NCBI RefSeq assembly: GCF_003111685.1
Contig: NZ_CP022190.1
Span: 124,001 to 188,000, forward strand
DNA: 64,000 nt
DNA from: Alloyangia pacifica
GTDB lineage: Bacteria; Pseudomonadota; Alphaproteobacteria; Rhodobacterales; Rhodobacteraceae
Reading direction: 5' to 3'
A program made the position numbers and the translations under genes. Under the pieces are notes generated by a model. It ran no database searches, had not been told where the DNA came from, and saw only the letters and a list, made by a program, of their open reading frames with translations. The stretch's first letter is position 1. Each line of letters opens with the position of its first letter. This document shows positions 55,618 through 64,000 of the stretch, piece after piece.

Positions 55618-56763
55618 ATGTCGCTCGCCACCCCCCAAAAGCCCACCGCATGCCTCGCGCTCGCCGATGGGACGCTGTTTTACGGACAGGGGTTCGGTGC
55701 CACGGGGGAGGCGCAGGCCGAGCTCTGCTTCAACACCTCGATGTCCGGCTACCAGGAAATCATGACCGATCCGTCCTACGCCGGGCAGATCGTCACCTTC
55801 ACCTTCCCGCACATCGGCAACACCGGGGTAAACCCCGAGGACGACGAGACCGGCGATCCGGTCGCGGCGGGCATGGTGGTGAAATGGATGCCGACCCAGT
55901 CCTCGAACTGGCGTGCGGTGCAGGAGCTCTCCGACTGGCTGGCGGCGCGCGGGCGCATCGCCATCGGCGGCATCGACACCCGCCGGCTGACCCGGGCGAT
56001 CCGCCAGCAGGGCGCGCCGCACGTCGCCATCGCGCACAACCCCGAGGGCGTCTTCGACGTCGAGGCGCTGGTCGCCTCCGCCCGCGCCTTCCCCGGCCTC
56101 ACCGGGCTCGACCTCGCCAAGGACGTGACCTGCGCCCAGAGCTACCGCTGGGACGAGATGCGGTGGGCTTGGCCGGACGGCTACAAGGCTCAGACCAACC
56201 CGCGCAAGAAGGTGGTCGCCATCGACTACGGCGCCAAGCGCAACATCCTGCGCTGCCTGGCCTCGGCCGGCTGCGAGGTGACGGTGCTGCCCGCCACCGC
56301 GACAAAAGACGAGGTTCTGGCGCATAACCCCGACGGCGTCTTCCTGTCGAACGGCCCGGGCGATCCTGCCGCCACCGGCAAATACGCCGTGCCGATGATC
56401 AAGGGTATCCTCGACGAGACCGAGCTGCCGATCTTCGGCATCTGCCTTGGCCACCAGATGCTGGCGCTGGCGCTCGGCGCCAAGACCATCAAGATGAACC
56501 ACGGCCACCACGGTGCGAACCACCCGGTCAAGGAACTCGAGACCGGCAAGGTCGAGATCACCTCGATGAACCACGGCTTCGCCGTCGACGGCCAGACCCT
56601 GCCCGCCGGTGTGGTCGAGAGCCACGTGAGTCTCTTCGACGGCTCGAACTGCGGGATTCGCATGACGGACCGGCCTGTGTTCTCGGTTCAGCACCACCCC
56701 GAGGCCAGCCCCGGCCCGCAGGACAGCTTCTACCTGTTCGAACGCTTCGTGAACAACATGTGA
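55618..56763 (+). CDS. carA: Carbamoyl-phosphate synthase small (glutaminase) subunit
   Basis: This is a 381-residue subunit that hydrolyses glutamine and channels ammonia to CarB for pyrimidine and arginine synthesis. The N-terminal domain has FNTSMSGYQEIMTDPSYAGQIV. The class I amidotransferase domain carries the nucleophile in FGICLGHQML (about residue 275) and the His-Glu pair in VQHHPEASPGPQD. AGGAG precedes the ATG. carB is not adjacent. A CCGCGA/TCGCGG hairpin lies right after the stop. Confidence 0.96.
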   Translation: MSLATPQKPTACLALADGTLFYGQGFGATGEAQAELCFNTSMSGYQEIMTDPSYAGQIVTFTFPHIGNTGVNPEDDETGDPVAAGMVVKWMPTQSSNWRAVQELSDWLAARGRIAIGGIDTRRLTRAIRQQGAPHVAIAHNPEGVFDVEALVASARAFPGLTGLDLAKDVTCAQSYRWDEMRWAWPDGYKAQTNPRKKVVAIDYGAKRNILRCLASAGCEVTVLPATATKDEVLAHNPDGVFLSNGPGDPAATGKYAVPMIKGILDETELPIFGICLGHQMLALALGAKTIKMNHGHHGANHPVKELETGKVEITSMNHGFAVDGQTLPAGVVESHVSLFDGSNCGIRMTDRPVFSVQHHPEASPGPQDSFYLFERFVNNM

Positions 56764-56822
56764 TCTTCCCGCGATTTGTTTCGCGGAGAGCCACAATTTA
56801 AGACTCGATTTACCGACATGCC

Positions 56823-56850
56823 CTGAACTCCCTGTATCTAGAGAGTTCAG
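56823..56850 (+). other. Leader hairpin overlapping the ribosome site of the GT2 fusion gene
   Basis: An 8-base perfect stem CTGAACTC/GAGTTCAG with a 12-base loop ends inside the CAGGAG ribosome site (56848-56853) of the glycosyltransferase gene starting at 56860. Folding would hide part of that site, suggesting translational control. Alternatively it is an operator dyad. Confidence 0.45.
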
Positions 56851-56859
56851 GAGCCTGTC

Positions 56860-58758
56860 ATGCAAGACACGCCTCCGACGTCCCAGACTCGCCGGCGCGC
56901 CGGTGGGCTGTCCGATCTTGGCCGTCCGATATCCGCGCTCCTCCTCGAGGACGGGGCCTTGGACGCGGTACAGGCGCTCGAGGCACTGGCCCGCAGCCGG
57001 CTCGAGCGCAATCCCCTCTCCCGCCTGCTGCAGGCCGAGGGACGGGTCTCGCCCGAGCAGCTGCGCGACACTCTGGCGCGCAGCCACGGGGCGCCCGCGC
57101 TGTCCCGGCTGACCGCCCCGCCCTCCGCCGCGCTTGCGGGTCTGCTGCCGCCCGATGTCTGCCTGCGCCACGGCGCGCTGCCCTGGTTGCGGATTGATGA
57201 CGGGCTGCTGCTTGCCATGGCGCATCCCGAGGGCTTCGCCCGGGTCCGCGCCCTGCTGCCCGAGAGCGAGAGCCGCGTTGTTCTGGCCCTCGCGACCGAG
57301 GCGGACATCTTCGCCGAGGTCACCGAGCGCCACGCCGCGGACATGGCGTTGCAAGCCGAAACCAGTCTTCCCGCCGACCTCAGCTGCCGCGACTTGAACC
57401 GGTTGCCGCCTTCGCGCGCCGCTCTGCTCGCCATTTCGCTGGCCGCGCTGCTGACGCTGCTGTTCAGCGCCCCGACAATGTTCTTTGGCGCGGCTCTCGC
57501 GCTGGCCGCGACGACGATGCTGGTCACGCAGCTTGCCAAGCTGGCCGCCTTCGGAGCCGGCATGGCCCCGATGCCCCCGGTCCCCACCGATCCGGAGGGT
57601 GGACCCTCGGGAAGCCCTTCCATTTCGCTCATTGTCCCGCTGCACCGCGAGGAAACCATCGCCGCCACGCTGGTGCAGCGGCTTGATCGGCTCGACTACC
57701 CGCGCGCCGCGCTCGAAGTGCTGTTGGTGCTCGAGGCCGAGGACAGGATCACCCGCGCCACGCTCGACGCCGCGGCGCTGCCGCCGTGGATGCGCATCGT
57801 CGAGGTGCCCCCCGGCGGCGTAACCACCAAGCCCCGCGCGCTGAACTACGCGCTCAACTTCGCCCGCGGCGCGCTCATCGGGGTCTACGACGCCGAGGAT
57901 TGCCCCGCCCCGGACCAGCTGCGCCGCCTCGTCGCGCATTTCAGCCGCGCCCCGCCCGAGATCGGCTGCGTGCAGGGCATTCTCGATTTCTACAATCCCA
58001 AGGCAAACTGGCTCTCGCGCTGCTTCACCCTCGAATACGCCTCCTGGTTCCGCATCCTGCTGCCCGGCTTTGCACGGCTTGGCTTTGCGATCCCGTTGGG
58101 GGGCACCACCGTCTTCTTCCGCCGCGAGGCGCTCGACCGGGTTGGCGGTTGGGATGCGCATAACGTAACCGAAGACGCCGACCTCGGCATCCGTCTGGCC
58201 CGCTTCGGCTATCGCACCGAGCTGTTGCCGCTGGTCACCCTGGAAGAGGCCAATTGCCGGCTCTGGCCCTGGATCCGCCAGCGCTCGCGCTGGCTCAAGG
58301 GCTACCTGATCACCTGGCGGGTCCACATGCGCCATCCCCGCCGCTGCCTGCGCGAGCTGGGTGCGTGGCGGATGCTGGGGCTGCAACTCATCTTTCTCGC
58401 CGCCCTACTGCAGTTGCTGCTGGCGCCGCTGCTCTGGGGCTTCTGGCTCTATCAGCTCGGGGCGTCCTACCCGGCGCTCGGCCCCGCCACGGCCAACCTG
58501 CTGCCGGCGCTCACAACGCTGCTGCTCGGCTCCGAGGCGGTGATGCTCCTTATCGGCCTCGGCGGCGTGCTGCGCAGCCCGCATCCGCGGCTGCTGCCTT
58601 GGGTGCCGACGCTGTTCCTCTATTACCCGCTGGCCACGATCGCGCTCTACAAGGCGCTGTGGGAGACGCTGCGCCGGCCCTTCTACTGGGACAAGACCAC
58701 CCACGGGCACTCGGCCCCGGACCACGCGGGCACCGATGCTCCCACGGGCGATCCGTGA
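56860..58758 (+). CDS. Membrane glycosyltransferase (GT2) with N-terminal GspE/MshE-N-like domain
   Basis: This is a 632-residue protein in two parts. Residues about 45-165 resemble the GspE/MshE N-terminal domain (RLLQAEGRVSPEQLRDTLARS; LLPPDVCLRHGALPW; LLLAMAHPEG), which in MshE binds cyclic di-GMP. Two helices (185-230) follow, then a processive-type GT2 domain: SLIVPLHREE near 256, DAED at 344-347, EDADLG at 438-443 and QRSRW at 474-478. Three to four helices close it. It probably makes a surface polysaccharide. It stands alone, with a leader hairpin. Confidence 0.82.
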   Translation: MQDTPPTSQTRRRAGGLSDLGRPISALLLEDGALDAVQALEALARSRLERNPLSRLLQAEGRVSPEQLRDTLARSHGAPALSRLTAPPSAALAGLLPPDVCLRHGALPWLRIDDGLLLAMAHPEGFARVRALLPESESRVVLALATEADIFAEVTERHAADMALQAETSLPADLSCRDLNRLPPSRAALLAISLAALLTLLFSAPTMFFGAALALAATTMLVTQLAKLAAFGAGMAPMPPVPTDPEGGPSGSPSISLIVPLHREETIAATLVQRLDRLDYPRAALEVLLVLEAEDRITRATLDAAALPPWMRIVEVPPGGVTTKPRALNYALNFARGALIGVYDAEDCPAPDQLRRLVAHFSRAPPEIGCVQGILDFYNPKANWLSRCFTLEYASWFRILLPGFARLGFAIPLGGTTVFFRREALDRVGGWDAHNVTEDADLGIRLARFGYRTELLPLVTLEEANCRLWPWIRQRSRWLKGYLITWRVHMRHPRRCLRELGAWRMLGLQLIFLAALLQLLLAPLLWGFWLYQLGASYPALGPATANLLPALTTLLLGSEAVMLLIGLGGVLRSPHPRLLPWVPTLFLYYPLATIALYKALWETLRRPFYWDKTTHGHSAPDHAGTDAPTGDP

Positions 58759-58777
58759 CGGCTCAGGCTGGCACGGA

Positions 58778-59422
58778 TCAGGCGGTCTTGCGGCTGTCGA
58801 GCTTGAGGCGGGTGACGAAGGCCACCGAGATATGTTCGCGCAGCGCCTTGTCTGCCGCCGCCTCGTCGCGCCGGGCGATGGCATCGACGATGGCCGCATG
58901 TTCCGCCAGCGCATTCGTTCCGCGCCCCTCGGCGGCCAGCGAGGTCGTCGCCATCAGCGCCATGGAGCGATGCACGAGGTCAAGCTGCTGCACGAGGTAG
59001 CGGTTGTGCGAGGCGAGCTGGATCATCCGGTGGAAGCGGCGGTTGGCCCGCGCCAGTGCCGCCGGATCGTTGAGCAGGGCTCGGTCGTCCTCGACCATGT
59101 CGCGCAGCACCTGCACCTCTTCCTCGGTGGCATGGCGCGCCGCGAGCCGGGCGGCCAGACCTTCCAGCTCGGTGCGGACCACGTAGAGCTCGGCCATCTG
59201 GTTGTGATCGAGCGAGGCGACGATCAGCGAGCGCCCGTCGCGCGCCAGAAGCGATTGCGTCTCGAGCCGCTGCAGCGCCTCGCGGATCGGCGTGCGCGAG
59301 ACACCGAATCGCTCGGCCAGCTCGCTCTCCACCAGCCGGTCGCCGGGGCGGTACACCCCCTGGTCGATAGCCTCGAGGATCAGCGTGTAGGCATCCTTGT
59401 TCGGCGTCCGGATCTGGCTCAT
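58778..59422 (-). CDS. GntR-family regulator with FCD domain
   Basis: This is a 214-residue regulator. Residues about 10-75 form the winged helix (YRPGDRLVESELAERFGVSRTPIREALQRLE). The rest is an FCD ligand-binding domain, with metal-binding residues such as the histidine in ANRRFHRMI and later EHAAIVDAIARRDEAAADKALREH. Such proteins usually control sugar-acid or amino-acid breakdown. No likely target stands beside it. It converges with the GT2 gene. Confidence 0.88.
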   Translation of the reverse strand: MSQIRTPNKDAYTLILEAIDQGVYRPGDRLVESELAERFGVSRTPIREALQRLETQSLLARDGRSLIVASLDHNQMAELYVVRTELEGLAARLAARHATEEEVQVLRDMVEDDRALLNDPAALARANRRFHRMIQLASHNRYLVQQLDLVHRSMALMATTSLAAEGRGTNALAEHAAIVDAIARRDEAAADKALREHISVAFVTRLKLDSRKTA

Positions 59423-59568
59423 CTGGGGCGGTCCTTCATAGGTGATGCAGCAAGATAGCGGGAGCGGGGGGCCGGGATCAACGCCCCGCTTGGCCGCAGG
59501 CCGCGCAGCGTCGCCCTGCGGCCCCACCGCGCATTGCCGCCCGCCTTGCCCGAGCGTAGGGTGCAGCC

Positions 59569-60213
59569 ATGGTAAAGCAGTATTTCTCCCACGTGCGCCA
59601 CTGGGTCTTCGACCTCGACAACACGCTCTATCCGCCGGCCGTGCGGCTCTTCGACCAGATCGAGCGCAAGATGACCGACGTGGTCATGCGGGTGACGGGC
59701 GCCGACAAGGCCGAGGCCAACACCCTGCGCAAGCGCTGGTGGATGGATCACGGCACGACGCTGGCCGGGCTGATGGCAAACCACCAGCTCGACCCCGAAG
59801 CCTATCTGACCGAGGTGCATGACATCTCCTTCGACGCACTCGAGCCCGACCCGCGCCTTGCCGAGCTGATCGCGAACCTGCCGGGGCGCAAGATCGTCTA
59901 CACCAACGGCAGCGCGCCCTATGCGGCGCGGGTGCTGGAAGCGCGCGGGCTCGCGGCCGCTTTCGACGCGATCTACGGCGTCGAGCACGCCGGATATCTC
60001 CCAAAGCCCGAGCCGAGGGCCTTCGAGACGGTCTTTGCCCTTTCCCGCACCGACACCGGCACCGCGGCGATGTTCGAGGACGATCCGCGTAATCTTGCCG
60101 CACCCCACGCCATGGGCATGCGCACCGTCCATGTCGCCCCCGAACGCGGAGAAGGCGAACATATCCAGCATCATACGGACGATCTGACGGCTTTCCTCGC
60201 CCGGCTTTCCTGA
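59569..60213 (+). CDS. HAD-family pyrimidine 5'-nucleotidase-like protein
   Basis: This is a 214-residue haloacid-dehalogenase phosphatase. Motif I is WVFDLDNTLYPP (Asp residues about 14 and 16), motif II is IVYTNGSAPYAARVLEA, and motif III/IV is PKPEPRAFETV with MFEDDPRNL. It matches the pyrimidine 5'-nucleotidase subgroup, which releases phosphate from UMP or CMP. Proven activity is lacking for this protein. Confidence 0.86.
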   Translation: MVKQYFSHVRHWVFDLDNTLYPPAVRLFDQIERKMTDVVMRVTGADKAEANTLRKRWWMDHGTTLAGLMANHQLDPEAYLTEVHDISFDALEPDPRLAELIANLPGRKIVYTNGSAPYAARVLEARGLAAAFDAIYGVEHAGYLPKPEPRAFETVFALSRTDTGTAAMFEDDPRNLAAPHAMGMRTVHVAPERGEGEHIQHHTDDLTAFLARLS

Positions 60214-60322
60214 GCCGCCCCGACCGCCTCGCCGCCGCGGCGCGGGGGCTGCGACATTTTTCGGCATGGGAGCACACAGGCTCCCTGCCTATCTCCTGCC
60301 CAGCTTCAGACAGGAGAGTCCC

Positions 60323-60538
60323 ATGACCGCAGCCGACTTCACCACCGTTCAGGACACCCACGCCCCCGCCAAGCGCGGACTTCGCGGCGAGGCCGTCTTC
60401 TTCCTCGTGGCCGCGCTGCTGCTGGTGATCGCCGTGGTCAACACCCTGGCCTTCGGCCTCGTGGGCCTTGCCATGACCGCGCTGGCGCTGGTGCCGGTGT
60501 GCTACTCCATGCTGCTCTGGATCACCGTCGGCAAGTAA
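60323..60538 (+). CDS. Small two-helix membrane protein
   Basis: This is a 71-residue protein with a polar N-terminus (about 1-22) and two closely spaced hydrophobic helices (AVFFLVAALLLVIAVVNTLAF and VGLAMTALALVPVCYSMLLW). CAGGAG precedes the ATG. No family recognised. It lies between the nucleotidase and UbiH-type genes on the same strand. Confidence 0.65.
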   Translation: MTAADFTTVQDTHAPAKRGLRGEAVFFLVAALLLVIAVVNTLAFGLVGLAMTALALVPVCYSMLLWITVGK

Positions 60539-60594
60539 GCCGCATGGTCATGGCCGGCCGCCTGCCCTAGATAAGGGCGCAAAGGAGAGCGGTC

Positions 60595-61788
60595 ATGGAT
60601 TACGACATTCTCATCTCGGGCGGCGGGATCGCCGGGCTCACCGCGGCCGCGGCCTTCGGCAACGCCGGCTTCTCGGTGCTCTGCGTCGATCCGGCGCCGC
60701 CGGTGACAGAGCGCGAGGCGCAGGGCGCCGACCTGCGCAGCACCGCCTTCCTGCAACCGGCGCAGGCGTTTCTCGCCGAGGCGGGCCTCTGGGAGCGCCT
60801 CGCCCCGCACGCCATGCCGCTGCAGGTGATGCGCATCGTCGACGCCGGCGGCGAGCTGCCCGAGCCGCGCATCGTCAAGGATTTCGACAGCGCCGAGATC
60901 TCCGAGCTGCCCTTCGGATGGAACCTTCCCAACTGGCTGCTGCGGCGCGAGCTGTCGGCCCACCTGCACGGGATGGAGCGCGTCACTTTCCTGCCCGGCA
61001 CCGCCACGACCGCGCTCTTCACCCGCGAGGCCGAGGCCCGCGTCACGCTCAGCGATGGCCGCCGTATCCGCACCCGGCTGGTGATCGCCGCGGACGGACG
61101 CAATTCGCCGATGCGCGAGGCCGCGGGGATCGGCGTGAAGACCACCCGTTTCGGGCAGAAGGCGCTGGCCTTCGCCACCACCCACCCGATCCCGCATGAC
61201 AATGTCTCGACGGAAATTCACCGGACCGGCGGGCCGTTCACGCTGGTTCCCCTGCCCGATTTCGAGGGCCAGCCCTCCTCGGCGGTCGTGTGGATGGAGG
61301 AAGGGCCAAAGGCCGAGGCGCTGATGGCCTTGGACGAGGCCGCCTTCGAGGCCGCCATGTCCGAACGGTCCTGCCACCATTTCGGCCCGCTGAAGCTGGC
61401 CTCGCGCCGCACCATCTGGCCGATCATCGCGCAGCACGCCGAGAGCCTGACCGGCCAGCGCCTCGCGCTTGTGGCCGAGGCGGCGCATGTGGTGCCCCCC
61501 ATCGGCGCGCAGGGGCTGAACATGTCTCTGGCCGACATGAAGGTGCTGCACGATCTCGCGGTGGCGCGCCGCGAGGCGCTTGGCGAGGCGTCGATGCTCG
61601 ACGCCTACGCCTGCAAGCGGATGCCCGACATCCGCGCCCGCGTCGCCGGGATCACCGCGCTGAACCGCGCCTCGATGCTGTCGACCCCGCTGCTGCGCGA
61701 CGCGCGCGCCACGGCGCTGGATGCGCTCTACGGCGTCAAATCCGTGCGCAAGACGCTGATGCAGATGGGCCTCGGCGCGAAGGGGTGA
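60595..61788 (+). CDS. Ubiquinone-biosynthesis hydroxylase, UbiH/UbiF/COQ6 family
   Basis: This is a 397-residue FAD monooxygenase. The dinucleotide fold is at the start (DILISGGGIAGLTAAAAF, residues 4-21), the second motif is VIAADGRNSPMRE (about 163-175), and the third is VAEAAHVVPPIGAQGLNMSLAD, where the usual GDAAH is AEAAH. It hydroxylates the ubiquinone ring in aerobes; the ring position cannot be told without comparison. It converges with the lytic transglycosylase gene. Confidence 0.88.
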   Translation: MDYDILISGGGIAGLTAAAAFGNAGFSVLCVDPAPPVTEREAQGADLRSTAFLQPAQAFLAEAGLWERLAPHAMPLQVMRIVDAGGELPEPRIVKDFDSAEISELPFGWNLPNWLLRRELSAHLHGMERVTFLPGTATTALFTREAEARVTLSDGRRIRTRLVIAADGRNSPMREAAGIGVKTTRFGQKALAFATTHPIPHDNVSTEIHRTGGPFTLVPLPDFEGQPSSAVVWMEEGPKAEALMALDEAAFEAAMSERSCHHFGPLKLASRRTIWPIIAQHAESLTGQRLALVAEAAHVVPPIGAQGLNMSLADMKVLHDLAVARREALGEASMLDAYACKRMPDIRARVAGITALNRASMLSTPLLRDARATALDALYGVKSVRKTLMQMGLGAKG

Positions 61789-61810
61789 GGCCCCGTTACG
61801 CCGGGCGCTT

Positions 61811-63760
61811 CTACTGCCCCACCCGCAGCGTATGGCCGGTCAGCTCCTCGCTGAACGGCACCGGGTGCGGCTCGAGTCCCAGCCGCGCGCGGTAGACCGG
61901 CAGGCTCTCGGTCACCCGCATCACGTAGTTGCGGGTCTCGGTGAAGGGGATCATCTCGATCCAGTCGATCATGTCGATCTCACCCTTCAGCGGGTTGCCG
62001 AAGATCTTCATCCAGCTCACCGGGCGCGACGGCCCGGCGTTGTAGCCCGCCGCCATCATCACCGGGTTGCCGTCGAACTGCTGCGACAGGCTCTGCAGGT
62101 AGCGCGCGCCGAGCTTGGCGTTGTAGCCCGGGTTGTCCAGCAGGCCCTCGAAACTGTAGGGCACGCCGAGCCAGCCCGCGACTTCCTTGGCGGTGCCGGG
62201 CATCAGCTGCATCAGTCCGCGCGCGCCCGCGCCGGAGACCACGCGCGGATCGAACTCGGACTCGCGCCGCGCGATCGACAGCACCATCTCACGCGGGACC
62301 GGGAAGTCCACCTTCAGCAGGTCCGGGTGCAGCGCGTAGTAGGGGCCGGCCAGCTCGAGCCCATATTGCGCCGCGCGCTTGCCGACCATGACCTCGACGT
62401 GCGGACGCTGCATCTGTGCCAGCATCTGTCCGAGCTGGCCGATCTGCTGCCGGTCGAGCCCTTCGGCGAGATGGGTCAGGAAGCGCTCGCCCAGCGACGT
62501 CTCGCCCGACGCCAGCAGCAGGATCGCGGCGCTGTAGACGCTGCTCTGGGTAAACGGCGCCGCGCGCCAGTCGGGGAAGCTCTCGGTTCCCGCCAGCTTC
62601 GGGTCGGACGCGATGCCGCCACGCTCCGCCGCCAATAGCCCATAGAAGGAGGTCTGGTAGCGCGCGCCCTGCGCATAGGCCTGCTTCGCCCCCTCGGTGT
62701 CGCCCAGCTCTTCCAGCGCGCGGCCCATCCAGTAGCCCGCACGGCCCTTGGAGATTGGCGAGGTCACCGCGCCGTCGTGGTTGCGGAAGTGGCGCAGCGC
62801 GGTCTGCGGATCTTCGAGTAAGCGCAGCGCGATGAAGCCAGAGAGCCATTCCAGCGCCGCGTATTGGTCGCCCTCGGTCAGGCCGTGGCGCGAGGCAATG
62901 GCATAGGCGGTTTCGGCATCGCCCCGGCGCATTCTCTGGTGCGCCAGGTCGTCGCGCCGCCCGGCCCAGGCCCAGGGCTCGCCAAGCGCCTCGGCACTGC
63001 TCGAGCGTTCGAGCAGCAGCGAGATGGCATCGTCGTCGCGGCCCTTGCGGAGACGCCAGAGGTAGCGCTCGTAGGCCAGCCCCGGATCGTTCGCTAGAGC
63101 CGCGGGCACCGCTTCGATGCGGCTATCGACGCCCGGATCCAGCGCGCGCAGCGCCAGCCGCGCCTCCGCGAGCTTGCGCCAGCCGTCCGAGACCAGCGGC
63201 AGAAGCGCCCGCGCATTGTCCTCCCATCCCTGCCAGAGCGCCATGTCGAGCCGCGCCTCGTGATGCGGTTTCAGCAGATCGGGCCAGTCGCGCAGGAACG
63301 TCGCGCGCTCTTCGGCGCTGAGCGGCAGGGTGCGCCACGCCATGACGATGTCGGCCTCGGCGGCGCCGCGTTGCCCCTCGGCCAGATGCGCGCGCGCCAG
63401 CGCCAGCGCCCCGGCGCCGGTCTGCGGCAGGTAGCCCGAGAAGAACGCGCGGATGGTGCCGAGATCGGATTCGGAAATGGCGATCTCGGACTTCTCGCGC
63501 AGGTAGGGTATGCCCGGCCAGTCGGGGTTGCGCGTGATGAAATCCATCACCTGGGCGGCGTTGCCCCGGCTGGCGCGCAGGTAGTGCCAGAGCACCACGT
63601 CGAGCGCGGCCTGACCGTCGCCACGCGACTCGATGAGAGCGGAGGCCCAGTTGCCCGACCGCATGTCCGCCATGGCCTTGGCGAGCGGGCGCTCGTCGGG
63701 CAGGGCAGGCGTGGCAATCAGGGCAAGAAGCACGAAGAGAGCGGCGCGGAGGCGCGACAT
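61811..63760 (-). CDS. Soluble lytic murein transglycosylase (Slt family)
   Basis: This is a 649-residue periplasmic enzyme that cleaves peptidoglycan to anhydro-muramyl products. Residues 1-22 form a signal peptide (TPALPDE). A long superhelical region follows (about 25-480, many TPR-like helices, such as SKGRAGYWMGRALEELGDTEGAKQAY in outline). The C-terminal lysozyme-like domain has the catalytic glutamate in RRESEFDPRVVSGAGARGLMQLMPGTA and the GYNAGPSR block. The start ATG with AAGGAAA upstream was chosen over a longer frame. Confidence 0.94.
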   Translation of the reverse strand: MSRLRAALFVLLALIATPALPDERPLAKAMADMRSGNWASALIESRGDGQAALDVVLWHYLRASRGNAAQVMDFITRNPDWPGIPYLREKSEIAISESDLGTIRAFFSGYLPQTGAGALALARAHLAEGQRGAAEADIVMAWRTLPLSAEERATFLRDWPDLLKPHHEARLDMALWQGWEDNARALLPLVSDGWRKLAEARLALRALDPGVDSRIEAVPAALANDPGLAYERYLWRLRKGRDDDAISLLLERSSSAEALGEPWAWAGRRDDLAHQRMRRGDAETAYAIASRHGLTEGDQYAALEWLSGFIALRLLEDPQTALRHFRNHDGAVTSPISKGRAGYWMGRALEELGDTEGAKQAYAQGARYQTSFYGLLAAERGGIASDPKLAGTESFPDWRAAPFTQSSVYSAAILLLASGETSLGERFLTHLAEGLDRQQIGQLGQMLAQMQRPHVEVMVGKRAAQYGLELAGPYYALHPDLLKVDFPVPREMVLSIARRESEFDPRVVSGAGARGLMQLMPGTAKEVAGWLGVPYSFEGLLDNPGYNAKLGARYLQSLSQQFDGNPVMMAAGYNAGPSRPVSWMKIFGNPLKGEIDMIDWIEMIPFTETRNYVMRVTESLPVYRARLGLEPHPVPFSEELTGHTLRVGQ

Positions 63761-63900
63761 GAGCTTGCAATTTCCTTGACGAAAAGGAATAGACACGCCG
63801 CGGAGATTACCGCGTGGCAGGGGGTGATCCAATTCACATTCCCTCCAGCCCGGGGTCTCGCTGCTACGAAGCGAACACATAAACATTAAAGGAGCGTGTC

Positions 63901-64000
63901 ATGTTCAAAGGTTCGATGCCAGCACTGGTCACGCCGTTCAAGGACGGCGTCGTGGATTTCGACGCGCTCAAGAAACTCGTGGACTGGCACGTGGCCGAGG
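63901..64000 (+). CDS. dapA: Dihydrodipicolinate synthase family, N-terminal fragment
   Basis: These are the first 33 codons of a rightward gene cut by the window edge. The sequence begins [20 protein letters not shown] and then [11 protein letters not shown], the usual N-terminus of DapA, which condenses pyruvate with aspartate semialdehyde in lysine synthesis. Other members of the family (aldolases for sugar acids) share this start, but the match is closest to true DapA. AAAGGAG precedes the ATG. Confidence 0.85.
   Translation, partial: MFKGSMPALVTPFKDGVVDFDALKKLVDWHVAE

Noticed and set aside
55567..58386. Long leftward frame opposite carA and the GT2 gene
   Set aside because: Antisense shadow of two well-supported genes, with repetitive Gly/Gln/Arg/His composition.

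Overview
The window is GC-rich, densely coded bacterial DNA. Gene content and order point to the Rhodobacteraceae (Rhodobacter/Roseobacter group). Signs of this are pccB-pccA with a PccR-type regulator, a lone aa3 oxidase subunit I gene behind an FNR-type box, the order AI-2E transporter-hdaA-ppk-ppx, a short bacterial ProS, a GatCAB amidotransferase, and single-chain methylmalonyl-CoA mutase. I see no tRNA or rRNA gene, CRISPR array, insertion sequence or prophage. The region is mostly core chromosome.

Layout. 1-2271: the start of an RND efflux pump (inner-membrane protein, cut by the window edge) and its adaptor, divergent from a TetR regulator. 2278-12844: a long leftward histidine-utilisation block: hutI-hutH-hutG-hutU, an FAD-linked oxidase, a four-gene polar amino-acid ABC importer and the hutC repressor. 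A HutC-type operator lies in the hutI promoter and a weaker one before the importer. The HutG is the N-formylglutamate type, which needs HutF, and hutF is not in the window. 13094-24149: mixed housekeeping and envelope genes (LLM flavin monooxygenase, AI-2E permease, bestrophin-like membrane protein, YihY, lipid-kinase-like protein, phosphoesterase, ExoD, MsrA/MsrB, a secreted protein of unknown function, QueG). 24367-35469: proS, a second AI-2E permease, hdaA, ppk, ppx, then a leftward run of nuclease-like, DjlA-like, GNAT and glyoxalase-like genes, and a 27-residue lipoprotein.

35541-47269 is the propionyl-CoA block. Methylmalonyl-CoA mutase, propionyl-CoA carboxylase alpha (pccA) and beta (pccB) and the regulator pccR convert propionyl-CoA to succinyl-CoA; an epimerase is needed but not seen. 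TTTGC/GCAAA elements resembling the PccR motif lie before pccB, and a large symmetric dyad directly abuts the pccR start codon. Five small genes, two of them tiny lipoproteins, sit between pccA and pccB.

47273-64000: a lipoprotein with a transglutaminase-like Cys-His-Asp pattern, gatC-gatA, an Excalibur-like lipoprotein, an amidase, ctaD, a decayed phosphoesterase pseudogene, DUF2244, a glycosyltransferase, yqeY divergent from carA, a membrane glycosyltransferase fused to a GspE/MshE-N-like domain, a GntR regulator, a HAD nucleotidase, a UbiH-type hydroxylase, a lytic transglycosylase and the first codons of a dapA-family gene.

Nothing here is a clear new defence or mobile system. The best candidates for new biology are the GspE/MshE-N-glycosyltransferase fusion behind a leader hairpin, the FAD oxidase inside the hut operon, and the small lipoproteins of the pcc block.
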